Assembly: GCF_001187785.1 (NCBI RefSeq)
Contig: NZ_CP012154.1
Coordinates: 124,001-188,000, forward strand
DNA length: 64,000 nt
Direction of reading: 5' to 3'
Source of the DNA: Wenzhouxiangella marina
GTDB lineage: Bacteria; Pseudomonadota; Gammaproteobacteria; Xanthomonadales; Wenzhouxiangellaceae
Shown: piece after piece, positions 42,074 through 50,881 of the stretch
Layout: each line of letters opens with the position of its first letter
How positions within the stretch are numbered: position 1 is the stretch's first letter
Program-made: the position numbers and the translations under genes
The notes under the pieces: model-generated
Databases searched by the model: none
What the model was told of the DNA's origin: nothing
The model's input: the letters and a program-made list of their open reading frames with translations, nothing else

Positions 42074-43459
42074 TCAGTCGGCCAGATCATGCTTCTCGAT
42101 GCGCCGGTACAGGGCGCTGCGGCTGATCCCCAGGGCTTCGGCGGCCTGATTGACGTTGCCGTCCGAGCGCTCCAGGGCCTGGCGGATCAGCAGGCGCTCG
42201 GCGTCGTCCAGGGTCATGCCACTCAGGGAGGCGTTGCCGCCGCTGCGTTGGCTGGTAGGCGACAGTCGAAGGTCGGCCGCGCCGATGCGCTCGCCGCGCG
42301 CAAGCAGCACGGCGCGTTCGATCACGTGCTGCAGCTCGCGCACGTTGCCGGGCCAGTCGTAGCGCTGCAGGGCTTCGGCGGCGTCGCGGTCGAGTTCGAC
42401 CGGTCCTGCACGGTATCGCTTTGCCAAACGACTCAGGGCCTGGCGGGCCAGGGGCAGGATGTCCTCGCGCCGGTCGCGCAGGGCCGGCAGTGGGATCTCG
42501 ACGGTGTTGATGCGGAAGAACAGGTCCTTGCGGAATTCCCCAGTTTCGCAGAGCGCGGACAGATCGGCATTCGTGGCGCTGATCAGACGGACATCGGCGG
42601 TGCGCGTCTTGGACGAACCCACCGGCTCGTACTCACCGGTTTCGAGGACGCGTAGCAGCTTGGCCTGCTGGCTGACGGGCACGTTGCCGATCTCGTCGAG
42701 GAACAGGGTGCCCCGATCGGCCAGTTCGAATCGGCCCGTGCGGTCGGCGCTGGCGTCGGTGAAGGCGCCGCGCACGTGGCCGAACATCTCGGACTCGTAC
42801 ACGGCTTCGGGCACGCTGCCCATGTTTACGCTGATCATCGGGTGATCGGAACGCTCGGAATGGCGGTGCAGGAGCCGGGCGACCATGCCCTTGCCCGTGC
42901 CCGCTTCGCCAGTGATGAGGACGGCGACGTCAGCGGGCGCGACCCTTCGCACCAGGTCCACGACTTCGCGCATGGCCGGGGACTCGGCGATGAAATCGGG
43001 GTCTTCGCTTTTCAGCAGGTCGTTCTCGGCGGCCAGATGGCGGGAGCGCTTCAGGGCGTGGCTCAGTTCGATCTGGTTGCGCACGATGCTCAGCAGGCGG
43101 CGATTGTCCCAGGGCTTCTCGACGAAATCCCGGGCGCCGCGACGCATCGCTTCCACGGCCACGTCCACAGAGGCCCAGGCCGTCATCACGATCACCGGCA
43201 GCTCGGGGTCGAGGGCGTGGATGCGCTGGACCAGGTCCAGGCCCTCGTCACCCGAGGTGGTGTCGCGGGTGTAGTTGAGGTCGGCGAGCACGGCCTGGAA
43301 GTCGCCCTGTTCGAGGGCTTCCAGCGCGGCGGCCGGGGACTGCACGGGATCGACCCGAAAACCCTCTGGCTTGAACAGCAGGCGCAGGGCTTCGAGCACG
43401 TCGCGCTGATCGTCGACGATCAGCAGGCGAGCGGGGTCTTGGCGGTGGGTCTCCGTCAT
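42074..43459 (-). CDS. NtrC-family sigma-54-dependent response regulator
   Basis: A 461-residue activator with receiver domain (LLIVDDQRDVLEAL, a phospho-acceptor Asp in VLADLNYT, and FVEKPWDN), an AAA+ domain (Walker A GEAGTGKG, ELFGH-like EMFGHVRG, Walker B GTLFLDEIG) and a Fis-type helix-turn-helix (NVNQAAEALGISRSALYRRI). The sigma-54 contact loop reads GAFTDA instead of GAFTGA. The start chosen is ATG 43459. It follows the exporter operon by 82 bp and precedes its kinase gene. A consensus sigma-54 promoter before the exporter operon is the likely target. Confidence 0.94.
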   Translation of the reverse strand: MTETHRQDPARLLIVDDQRDVLEALRLLFKPEGFRVDPVQSPAAALEALEQGDFQAVLADLNYTRDTTSGDEGLDLVQRIHALDPELPVIVMTAWASVDVAVEAMRRGARDFVEKPWDNRRLLSIVRNQIELSHALKRSRHLAAENDLLKSEDPDFIAESPAMREVVDLVRRVAPADVAVLITGEAGTGKGMVARLLHRHSERSDHPMISVNMGSVPEAVYESEMFGHVRGAFTDASADRTGRFELADRGTLFLDEIGNVPVSQQAKLLRVLETGEYEPVGSSKTRTADVRLISATNADLSALCETGEFRKDLFFRINTVEIPLPALRDRREDILPLARQALSRLAKRYRAGPVELDRDAAEALQRYDWPGNVRELQHVIERAVLLARGERIGAADLRLSPTSQRSGGNASLSGMTLDDAERLLIRQALERSDGNVNQAAEALGISRSALYRRIEKHDLAD

Positions 43460-43541
43460 GATCTCGGCCGGGCCAGCTTCGTGGTGAATGCGCAAGCCTC
43501 ATTATGCACCGCGCCCTGGCGGGGCAGTCTGCGGGTCGTGA

Positions 43542-45980
43542 TCATTCCTGTCGCAGGGCCTCGATCGGGTCGACGCGCGAAGCGCGCCATGCCGGCAGCA
43601 GGCAGGCGATCAGGGCCACCGCCCCGAGGAATACCACCACCAGGCCCATCACCGCCGGGTCGAAGCGCGAGACGCCGTGCAGCTGCGCGGCAATCAGGCC
43701 GGACAGGAGCAGGGCCAGCGTGATCCCGATTGCCAGTCCGATGGCGACCAGTCGTCCGCCCTGGCGCAGGACCAGGCGGAGGACATCGCCGATCTGCGCC
43801 CCCAGAGCCATGCGCACGCCCAGCTCGCCGGTCCGCTGGCTGACCGAGTAGGCCAGCACGCCATAGATGCCGACGGCGGACAGCACCAGGGCCACGCCGG
43901 CGAAGACCACGAGCAGGAGCATCGGCGCGCGCCGCGTCTGCAGGGACACGTCGATCAGCTCTTCCATGGCCTGGATGCGGGTCAGCGGCAGGTTCGGGTC
44001 GATCTCGTGGATCGCCGCGCGCAGCGGATCGACCAGGGCCGAGGGCGCCAGGCTGCTGCGCAGGACCAGGGAAGGCGAACTGACAGCGCGGGTGCCGAAC
44101 GGAAGGTAGTAGGTTTCCTTGCTCGGCTGCTCGTCGAGGCCGCCGTGGCGGACCGGTGCGACCACGCCGATGATGGTGAACCAGCGCTGGCCCTGCTCGG
44201 TGCTCAGGCCGATGCGCTGGCCGATCGCCGTACCGTCAGGGAAATAGCGCTGGGCCAGCAGCTCGTCGACCACCGCCAGCGGGACCTCGGGGTCGTCGCT
44301 TTCCTCGAAGACCCGGCCTTCCAGTACGCTGATCTGCATGGCTCGGAAGAAGCCGCCGTCGACCAGGCGGATACTGCCGTGGGGCTGGCTTTCGCCCGGC
44401 GGCGGCTCGTAGCCCTCGATCGAGTAGCTGGCCTGGGAGCTGTTACCGGAAAAGGGCAGCGCGCTGGTCACGCCGACGTGCTCGACGCCGGGCAGCGCTC
44501 CGATCCGCTCGATCAGAGCGCGCCGGAGATTGCGCGCCGTGGCTGGATCGCCATAGGGGTCGTCGGGCAGCGACAGGCGCGCGGTCAGCAGGCCTTCCTG
44601 GGTGAAGCCGGGCGACTCGCTCTGCACCGCCAGGAAGCTCCGGATCAGGAGCCCGGCGCCGATCAGCAGGGTGGCGGCCACGGCGACCTGGGCGATAACC
44701 AGGGCACTACGAACGCGCTGCGAACTGCGACTGCCGCCGGCGCCGCGTCCACCCTCCTTGAGTACCTCGGAGGTCGATGCGCGAGCGGCGGCGAGTGCCG
44801 GGGCCACGCCGAACAGCAGGCCGGTCAGCAAGGCCACAGCGAGGGCGAACAACAGCACCGTCGTGTCCAGGTCGATCTCGAACAGGGCGTTGCTCGAGCC
44901 CAGACCCGCCCAGAGCAGCAGCTCCAGGCCGAAATGGGCCACGGCCAGGCCGCCGATGGCGCCGCAGAGCGCCAGCAGAAGGCTCTCGACCAGCAGCTGG
45001 CGAACGATGCGCTTGCGGCCGGCACCCAGCGCGCTGCGCACGGCCAGCTCGCGCTGGCGCGAGTTGACCCGCGCCAGCATCAGGTTGGCGACGTTGGCGC
45101 AGGCGATCAGCAGCACCAGGGCGACGGCGATCTGCAGCAGCATCAAGGGTCCGCGAAGCTCGCCGATCAGTTCGCTGCGGTAATCGACGACCCGCCCACC
45201 AAAGCCCGAGTTGGTCCAGAACTCCGCCACCTCGGCGGGTGCGGCTTCCCTGTTGATCTCGTGGATCCGATCGACCTGGCTCTGGGCCTGCTCGACGCTG
45301 GCGCCCGGTCGCAGGCGGGCGATCATGTTGGAATACTCCGTGCCTCGCTCCTGATCACTCATCTGCTCGGGCGTGAAGGCGAAGGGAATCCAGAGGCGCA
45401 CGTCCTGATTGGGGAAGACGAAGCCGGCCGGCATCACGCCGATGACTTCGTAGCTCTGTCCGTTCAGCTGCAGGCGGCGACCGAGCACGTCCTCGCGGCC
45501 GCCGAACAGCTGCTGCCAGAGCCCGTGCGAGAGCACGGCCACGCGATCATTGCCCGGCTCGGCGTGCTCCGGTCCGGGGGTGCGCCCCATCGCCGGCGGC
45601 ACCGAGAGCACCTCGAAGAGGCTGGGCGTGGCCCGCAGTGCAAGCAGGCGTTCGGGCCGGCCCTGGCCGGTCAGGTTCATGCCGTTCCAGGTGTACATGG
45701 CCGTGGCCTCGAAGGCCTCGGCGCGATCGCGGCGATCGAGGTAATCGGGGATCGAGACGCCGGCATTGGGCAGGCCCATCAATGGATAGGTGTTGTAGAC
45801 CGCCACCAGACGCTCGCCCTGCGGGTACGGCAGTGGCTTGAGCATCAGGCCGTTGATCATGCTGAAGATCGCGGCGTTGGCGCCGATGCCCAGGGCCAGG
45901 GTGAGGACGACGGCGGCCAGAAAGCCGGGACGTCGCAGCAGCTGGCGCAGGGCGTAGCGAAGATCGTTGAAGGCGGTCAT
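43542..45980 (-). CDS. Duplicated-FtsX ABC permease (ADOP-like), second copy
   Basis: An 812-residue permease made of two MacB-core/FtsX modules. It begins MTAFNDLRYALRQLLRRPGF, then a first helix (AAVVLTLALGIGANAAIFSM) and periplasmic domain to about 270; three helices follow (with VNLMLARVNSRQRELAVRSALGAGRKRI), then a second set ends in SVSQRTGELGVRMALGAQ and PAWRASRVDPIEALRQE. This architecture is typical of the large permeases called ADOP. It lies 13 bp after its paralogue, so the two may form a heterodimer with the upstream ATPase. Confidence 0.9.
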   Translation of the reverse strand: MTAFNDLRYALRQLLRRPGFLAAVVLTLALGIGANAAIFSMINGLMLKPLPYPQGERLVAVYNTYPLMGLPNAGVSIPDYLDRRDRAEAFEATAMYTWNGMNLTGQGRPERLLALRATPSLFEVLSVPPAMGRTPGPEHAEPGNDRVAVLSHGLWQQLFGGREDVLGRRLQLNGQSYEVIGVMPAGFVFPNQDVRLWIPFAFTPEQMSDQERGTEYSNMIARLRPGASVEQAQSQVDRIHEINREAAPAEVAEFWTNSGFGGRVVDYRSELIGELRGPLMLLQIAVALVLLIACANVANLMLARVNSRQRELAVRSALGAGRKRIVRQLLVESLLLALCGAIGGLAVAHFGLELLLWAGLGSSNALFEIDLDTTVLLFALAVALLTGLLFGVAPALAAARASTSEVLKEGGRGAGGSRSSQRVRSALVIAQVAVAATLLIGAGLLIRSFLAVQSESPGFTQEGLLTARLSLPDDPYGDPATARNLRRALIERIGALPGVEHVGVTSALPFSGNSSQASYSIEGYEPPPGESQPHGSIRLVDGGFFRAMQISVLEGRVFEESDDPEVPLAVVDELLAQRYFPDGTAIGQRIGLSTEQGQRWFTIIGVVAPVRHGGLDEQPSKETYYLPFGTRAVSSPSLVLRSSLAPSALVDPLRAAIHEIDPNLPLTRIQAMEELIDVSLQTRRAPMLLLVVFAGVALVLSAVGIYGVLAYSVSQRTGELGVRMALGAQIGDVLRLVLRQGGRLVAIGLAIGITLALLLSGLIAAQLHGVSRFDPAVMGLVVVFLGAVALIACLLPAWRASRVDPIEALRQE

Positions 45981-45993
45981 GGGGTCTCCTTCC

Positions 45994-48498
45994 CTACTCG
46001 TAGCGCAGGGCTTCGTTGGGGTGGATGCGCGAGGCGCGGCGGGCCGGCAGGTAACCGGCGATGCCCGCGACCAGGGCCAGCACGACCAGGGCGCCGATGA
46101 GCACCAGCGGGTCGTGGGGTGAGAGTTCATAGAGGAGCGAGGCGGCGAAGCGGCCCAGCACCAGGGCCGCGGCCAGGCCGATCAACGCGCCGATCAGGGC
46201 GATGCGAGCGATCTGACGCATGACGCTCGAGGCCAGTTCGCCCGGCGAGGCGCCCAGCGCCATCCGCAGGCCGAGCTCACGGGTTCGCTGGGTCACCGAG
46301 TAGGACAGCACGCCATACAGACCGATCGCCGCCAGGAAGGTGGCCAGCAGGGCGAAGCCGGTCGACAGCAGACCGACGAAGCGCTCCAGGAAGACGTTCT
46401 GCTGAACGATCGTATCCATCGTGTAGAGGTTGTCGACGGGCAGGTTCGGGTCGAGCCGGGAGACCAGCTCGCGGATCGAAGCCATCATCTGCTCCGGCGG
46501 CAGTGCCGAGCGCGCGTAGTAGGTCATGAAGGGAATGCCCCGGTTCTGGCGGTTGGGCAGGTAGTAGAGCGGGATCATGCCGTCGCGCACGTTGGCGTAG
46601 CGGGTGTCGCCGACCACGCCGACGATCTCGATGTTCAGGTCCTCGGTTTCGCCGATGGCCATGCGCTTGCCGACGATCGGTGGCGTCAGGCCGAACTGCT
46701 CGGCAAAACGCTGATTGACGATGGCGACACGGGGTGTATCGAATCGATCGCTGGATTCGAAGCTGCGCCCGGCCAGCAGGGGAATTCCCAGGGTTTCGAA
46801 GTAGTCGAGGCCGATTTCGTTCAGGGCGACGTTGGAACTGGAATCCGGGCCGGGCTCGAAGCCTTCCACCGACACGTTATTGGTCCAGTTGCTGTCGTCG
46901 ATCAGCGGCACCATCGATGAAGTCGCCGACAGGACGCCGGGCAGATTGCCGAGCTCCTCCTCCAGGCGCTCGTAGAGCTGCAGGGTCTGCTCCTGCGAGT
47001 AGCCGTTGCGGGTCGGTGAGACGCCGAAGGAGACCACCGACTCGATCTGCATGCCCAGATCCGCGTTCTGCAGGTTGTGCAGGCTGCGCGCGAACAGGCC
47101 CGAGGTGATCAGCAGGGTCACGGACAGGGCGATCTGGATCAGCACCAGCAGGTTGCGGAAACGCGCCAGGCCACGCCCGCCGCCGGGTTGACCCGCCTGC
47201 GCGCGGAGCACCATCGCCGGCTGGACCCGAGCCGCGTGCCAGGCCGGCGCCAGGCCGAAGATGAGTACCGCAAGCAGGGTGCAGAACAGGGCGGCCCCCA
47301 GGACGGCCGGTGAGATGGTCAACACCACGGTGGCGGCGGCAGGGGGTGGGAGGATGCTGCCGATCAGGGCCAGCGTGGCGCCGGCGACGACCACGCCGAG
47401 CAGACCACCCAGGATGGCAAGCAGAACCGATTCGGTCAGCAATTGCACCAGCAGGCGTCCGCGGGTGGCGCCGATCGAAGTGCGTACGGCCAGCTCGGCG
47501 GATCTCGAGGCACCCCTGAGCAGCAACAGGTTGGCGACGTTGACGCAGGCGATCAGCAGCACCAGGCCGGATACCGTCAGCAGCATGGACAGGGGGGCGC
47601 TGCTGTCGCGTCGGACATTGCTCTGACCCAGTTCACCGGGCTGCAGCTCGAGGGGGCGCGAGACGAAGCGCGCCAGCACGTCCTCGGGCATGCTTTGAAG
47701 CGGCGCTTCGATCTCTTCGAGGATGGCGCGATAGCGGGCCTGCAGGATGTCGCTGGCCTGCTCGACGCTGACGCCTGGCGCCAGGCGGCCGAAGGCATAG
47801 ACCCAGTAGCTGCGGCGGTCCTCGTGTTCTTCGGGCAGGCGCGGTTGCAGCAGCCAGCGCAGGGTGATGGGGACATAGACGTCCGGTGAATTGCCCAGGG
47901 TGGTCCCCCTGAAACCGTCCGGTGCGACGCCGACCACTTCCAGGCTGATGCCGTTGACGATCAGATTGCGACCCAGGATGTTCGGGTCACCCCCGAGCTC
48001 GTTGACCCAGAAGCGGTAGTCGAGCACGGCGACCCGGCGCTCGCCGATCGTCCGGTCGTCGTTCTCGTCGAGCAGACGACCGAGCGCGGGTTGGATGGCC
48101 AGGGTCGGGAAGTAGCTGCCGGTCACCTGCAGGCCGAAACCGCTGGTCGTCACCCCGTCGAAGGCGAAGTTGGCACCGAAGCCGCGATGCCCGGCCAGGC
48201 CGCTGAACACGCCTTCGACCTGCTGCAGATCGCGCAGCATCGGGTAGCTGAAGGTGGCCTGGCTGCCGCCCGGGGTCGAGGTCGAGACCGAGCCATACTT
48301 CGGGCCCGGGGATTCGAGGTTGACCAGGCGCTCCGGGGCTGGCACCTCGATCGGCTCGATCAGCATCTGATGGAACAGCGAGAAGATCGCCGCATTGGCA
48401 CCGATCCCAAGGGCCAGGGTGATCACGACGGCCAGGGCGAAGCCCGGACGCTTGAGGAGCTGGCGCAGGGCCATGCGGATGTCGGTCAGAAGCGGCAT
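45994..48498 (-). CDS. Duplicated-FtsX ABC permease (ADOP-like), first copy
   Basis: An 834-residue paralogue of the following permease, beginning MPLLTDIRMALRQLLKRPGFALAVVITLALGIGANAAIFSLFHQ. It has two MacB-core periplasmic domains and two FtsX-type membrane domains (LLLLRGASRSAELAVRTSIGATRGRL and SVTQRTRELGLRMALGAS), ending PARRASRIHPNEALRYE. The ATPase gene lies 30 bp upstream. Unlike true orphan ADOP proteins, it sits with a cognate ATPase and adaptor, pointing to a tripartite exporter. Substrate unknown. Confidence 0.9.
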   Translation of the reverse strand: MPLLTDIRMALRQLLKRPGFALAVVITLALGIGANAAIFSLFHQMLIEPIEVPAPERLVNLESPGPKYGSVSTSTPGGSQATFSYPMLRDLQQVEGVFSGLAGHRGFGANFAFDGVTTSGFGLQVTGSYFPTLAIQPALGRLLDENDDRTIGERRVAVLDYRFWVNELGGDPNILGRNLIVNGISLEVVGVAPDGFRGTTLGNSPDVYVPITLRWLLQPRLPEEHEDRRSYWVYAFGRLAPGVSVEQASDILQARYRAILEEIEAPLQSMPEDVLARFVSRPLELQPGELGQSNVRRDSSAPLSMLLTVSGLVLLIACVNVANLLLLRGASRSAELAVRTSIGATRGRLLVQLLTESVLLAILGGLLGVVVAGATLALIGSILPPPAAATVVLTISPAVLGAALFCTLLAVLIFGLAPAWHAARVQPAMVLRAQAGQPGGGRGLARFRNLLVLIQIALSVTLLITSGLFARSLHNLQNADLGMQIESVVSFGVSPTRNGYSQEQTLQLYERLEEELGNLPGVLSATSSMVPLIDDSNWTNNVSVEGFEPGPDSSSNVALNEIGLDYFETLGIPLLAGRSFESSDRFDTPRVAIVNQRFAEQFGLTPPIVGKRMAIGETEDLNIEIVGVVGDTRYANVRDGMIPLYYLPNRQNRGIPFMTYYARSALPPEQMMASIRELVSRLDPNLPVDNLYTMDTIVQQNVFLERFVGLLSTGFALLATFLAAIGLYGVLSYSVTQRTRELGLRMALGASPGELASSVMRQIARIALIGALIGLAAALVLGRFAASLLYELSPHDPLVLIGALVVLALVAGIAGYLPARRASRIHPNEALRYE

Positions 48499-48528
48499 GC
48501 TGGGTCTCCGGGTCGGGGGCGGCGAGGA

Positions 48529-49302
48529 TCAGGCGTCGGCGGCGGCGGGTTTGCGAGCGGCGATCTGCTGCTCGATCCGCTGTTCCTCTTCGCGGCGCAG
48601 GCGATCGAGGGTCTCCTCGTCGACCACGCGGCCGTCGAACAGGTGGATCTTGCGCTGGGCGAACTCCGCATAGCGCGGATCATGGGTGACCATGCAGATC
48701 GTCGACCCGGCCCGATGCAGCTCGTCGAGCAGCGCCATGACCGCTTCGCCATTGCGCGAGTCCAGGTTTCCGGTCGGTTCGTCGGCCAGCAGGATCGCCG
48801 GCTTGCCGACCAGGGCCCGGGCGACGGCGACGCGCTGCTGCTGCCCGCCCGAGAGCTGGGCCGGGTAGTGCTGCAGGCGGTGCGCCATGCCCACCCGCTC
48901 GAGGGCCTCGATGACGCGCTGCTTGCGCTCGGCGCGGCCGATGCCTTCGCGGTAGGTCAGCGGCAGCTCCACGTTCTCGAAGACAGTCAGGTCGCCGATC
49001 AGGTTGAAGGCCTGGAAAATGAAGCCGATTTCCTGATTGCGCACGCGCGCTCGATCGGCGGCGCTCAGGTTCTGCACCGAGGTCCCGTTGAGGGTGTAGG
49101 TGCCGCTGCTGGCCGTGTCGAGCAGGCCCAGGATCGACAGCAAGGTCGATTTGCCGCAGCCCGAAGGACCGGAGATCGACACGTATTCGCCTTGCCGGAC
49201 ATCGAAATGGATACCGCCGAGGGCGTGGGTCTCGACTTCGTCGGTCAGGAAGACCTTGGTGATGTCCTCGAGATGAATCAATGCGTTGTTGTGATCGTTC
49301 AT
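48529..49302 (-). CDS. ABC exporter ATP-binding protein
   Basis: A 257-residue MacB/LolD-type ATPase with Walker A GPSGCGKST, signature [12 protein letters not shown], Walker B ILLADEPTGNLD and the VTHD switch. It has a C-terminal extension rich in Arg/Glu (LDRLRREEEQRIEQQIAARK), probably a helix. I chose the ATG at 49302, with GGACAAG upstream; an in-frame ATG at 49314 has a poorer site. It serves the two large permeases encoded downstream. Confidence 0.92.
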   Translation of the reverse strand: MNDHNNALIHLEDITKVFLTDEVETHALGGIHFDVRQGEYVSISGPSGCGKSTLLSILGLLDTASSGTYTLNGTSVQNLSAADRARVRNQEIGFIFQAFNLIGDLTVFENVELPLTYREGIGRAERKQRVIEALERVGMAHRLQHYPAQLSGGQQQRVAVARALVGKPAILLADEPTGNLDSRNGEAVMALLDELHRAGSTICMVTHDPRYAEFAQRKIHLFDGRVVDEETLDRLRREEEQRIEQQIAARKPAAADA

Positions 49303-49337
49303 GGTCTTGTCCATTTGGAAGGTGTGTATGGGCGCCT

Positions 49338-49463
49338 TTACTTGCCGAACCAGCGCAGCACGATGACGCCCGGCAGCGGCCAGACCCAGGGTGCGTGGTG
49401 GCTGGTCTGTTCGAGCAGCCAGCACAGGATCGGGATCAGGTCGGGCAGCATCGTGGCGTTCAC
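49338..49463 (-). CDS. Possible 41-aa small protein in the exporter operon
   Basis: A short frame starting GTG at 49463, overlapping the adaptor stop as GTGA, encodes 41 residues (an internal ATG at 49451 would give 37): VNATMLPDLIPILCWLLEQ then TSHHAPWVWPLPGVIVLRWF. It is hydrophobic and tryptophan-rich with one predicted membrane segment. Coupling with the adaptor gene and the exact fit to the gap before the ATPase gene suggest that it is translated, but nothing proves it and I know no homologue. Confidence 0.4.
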   Translation of the reverse strand: MNATMLPDLIPILCWLLEQTSHHAPWVWPLPGVIVLRWFGK

Positions 49464-50713
49464 TGCAGGCGGATCCGGTCGAATTCATCCCAGGCCGAGG
49501 TGTCCGAGAGGATCACTTCGTCGCCGGGGTTCAGGCCCTGGCGAATCTCGATGACGTTGACCGAGCTGCGACCCAGCTCCACCGGCACGCGCACGGCGCT
49601 GCCGTCGCTGGGGTCGATGCGGAACAGGCGGACCGTCGACTCGGGCTGGCCGTAGGCCGGGCGGCGGACGTAGAGCACGTCGTCGAGCTGTTCGATCCGG
49701 ATCGTGCCGTCCACCGACAGGTCGGGGCGGGCCCCGGCCGGCAGCGGGCCGGTCAGCTCGACGTCGACCTGGACCGTACCGTTGGCGACGCGCGGGTCGA
49801 TGCGGATGACCCGGCCCGGCACGATGCCGTTGCGGGTGTCCACCTCCACCGTCTGGTCCAGCTGTACGTCCTTGGCCTGGGTTTCGGGGATGCGAAGTTC
49901 TGCCAGCAGCGTGTCGGGCTGGGCAACGCGGGCGATGTTCTCGCCCGGGGACAGGCGCTGACCGGCCTCGACGCTCATTTCCTGCAGCACGCCGTGGATG
50001 CCGGCGGTGACCTGCAGGGCGGCCAGCTGGGCTTCGCGGTAGGCCGCGATGTCCGCGAGCTGATCGATACGGGCCCGCGCGGCGCGCAGCTGGGCTGCCA
50101 CGGAGTGCTGGAACTGCGCCGTGCGCTCCTGCTCGATGGCCAGGCGTTCCTGCAGCTGGTCGGCGCGCAGCACGCTGCGCTGGTACTGGATGCGCGGCAG
50201 GATGTCTCGCTCGAGCAGCTCGGCTTCGGCTTGCACCTGCAGGCGCGCGCTCTCGGCTTCGGCCCGCACTTCGGCCAGGGTGGCGCGCTGGTCCAGGGCT
50301 TCGCTCTGCAGGCGGACTTCCAGGGCGGCGAAGTCCGCCTCGGCGGCGATGACTTCCGAGCGCGCTTCGAGCACCTGCTGGCTGAGCGTGGGATTGCTCA
50401 TTTCGACCAGCACCGTGTCGGGCGTGACGGCGCCGCCGGGCCGGACCAGTACGCGATCGACGCGGGCCTCGGTGGTGGTGGCGATCCAGCGAATCTCGCG
50501 CGGCACCAGGGTGCCGGGGCCGCGCACCTCGCGCACCATGTCGCCGCGGCGAACCGTGTCGGTCCAGACCGTGGCCCGGTCGACGGCCGGGGCGGCCGGC
50601 TCGAGGAGGCTCAGTCCGGCGACGAGCACGACGGCCAGTACGATGGCGAGGGAGACCCAGAGGATCTTCAGTTGGCGCTTGCGGCGCTTGAGTTCGGGGC
50701 GATGAATGTCCAT
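49460..50713 (-). CDS. HlyD-family periplasmic adaptor of the exporter
   Basis: A 417-residue adaptor starting MDIHRPELKRRKRQLKILWVS, with a membrane anchor at about residues 20-40 (SLAIVLAVVLVAGLSLL), a biotinyl/lipoyl-like half-motif (VDRVLVRPGGAVTPDTVLVEM), a long coiled-coil hairpin (about 105-245) with many Glu/Arg/Ala, and a C-terminal beta-barrel. The sigma-54 promoter at 50724-50739 predicts a transcript that begins at or within a few bases of this ATG, so the longer reading from a TTG at 50728 is unlikely. It is the first gene of the exporter operon. Confidence 0.88.
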   Translation of the reverse strand: MDIHRPELKRRKRQLKILWVSLAIVLAVVLVAGLSLLEPAAPAVDRATVWTDTVRRGDMVREVRGPGTLVPREIRWIATTTEARVDRVLVRPGGAVTPDTVLVEMSNPTLSQQVLEARSEVIAAEADFAALEVRLQSEALDQRATLAEVRAEAESARLQVQAEAELLERDILPRIQYQRSVLRADQLQERLAIEQERTAQFQHSVAAQLRAARARIDQLADIAAYREAQLAALQVTAGIHGVLQEMSVEAGQRLSPGENIARVAQPDTLLAELRIPETQAKDVQLDQTVEVDTRNGIVPGRVIRIDPRVANGTVQVDVELTGPLPAGARPDLSVDGTIRIEQLDDVLYVRRPAYGQPESTVRLFRIDPSDGSAVRVPVELGRSSVNVIEIRQGLNPGDEVILSDTSAWDEFDRIRLQ

Positions 50714-50723
50714 GCCCAGAGCA

Positions 50724-50739
50724 AGCAACTACCGTGCCA
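50724..50739 (-). promoter_or_regulatory. Sigma-54 (-24/-12) promoter of the exporter operon
   Basis: On the minus strand TGGCACGGTAGTTGCT matches TGGCAC-N5-TTGCW at every defined position, with GG and GC separated by 10 bp. Transcription should start near 50713. An NtrC-family activator gene lies in the same module downstream, which supports the site. Confidence 0.85.
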
Positions 50740-50766
50740 GTTCGGTCCGGGTGAGATTATCTTATT

Positions 50767-50783
50767 GAAAGCAATGAGCTTTC
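50767..50783. promoter_or_regulatory. Palindrome upstream of the sigma-54 promoter
   Basis: GAAAGC and GCTTTC flank a 5-bp spacer, about 54-70 bp upstream of the predicted start. It could be an activator or IHF-adjacent site; no direct evidence of function. Confidence 0.35.
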
Positions 50784-50828
50784 CTGATTTTTCGATGGAT
50801 CCGGTCCGGTTTGTCCGGGTGCCCGTCC

Positions 50829-50863
50829 GTTCGATTCCGGGATGCTTCGTCCCGAAATCGAAC
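50829..50863. promoter_or_regulatory. Strong 14-bp dyad, candidate enhancer site of the NtrC-type activator
   Basis: GTTCGATTCCGGGA (50829-50842) and TCCCGAAATCGAAC (50850-50863) are inverted copies with one mismatch around a 7-nt loop. The dyad lies about 116-150 bp upstream of the sigma-54 start, where upstream activator sites usually are. Flanking TCCGGTTT and AAACCGGA extend the symmetry. It also lies 18 bp after the stop of the minus-strand dehydrogenase gene, but has no T-tract there, so a terminator is less likely. Confidence 0.5.
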
Positions 50864-50881
50864 ACTGGAAACCGGACAAGC

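Noticed and set aside
42579-42760. Loss of function of the sigma-54 activator because the loop reads GAFTDA
   Set aside because: This variant occurs in a subgroup of apparently functional NtrC-type activators, and all other motifs are intact.
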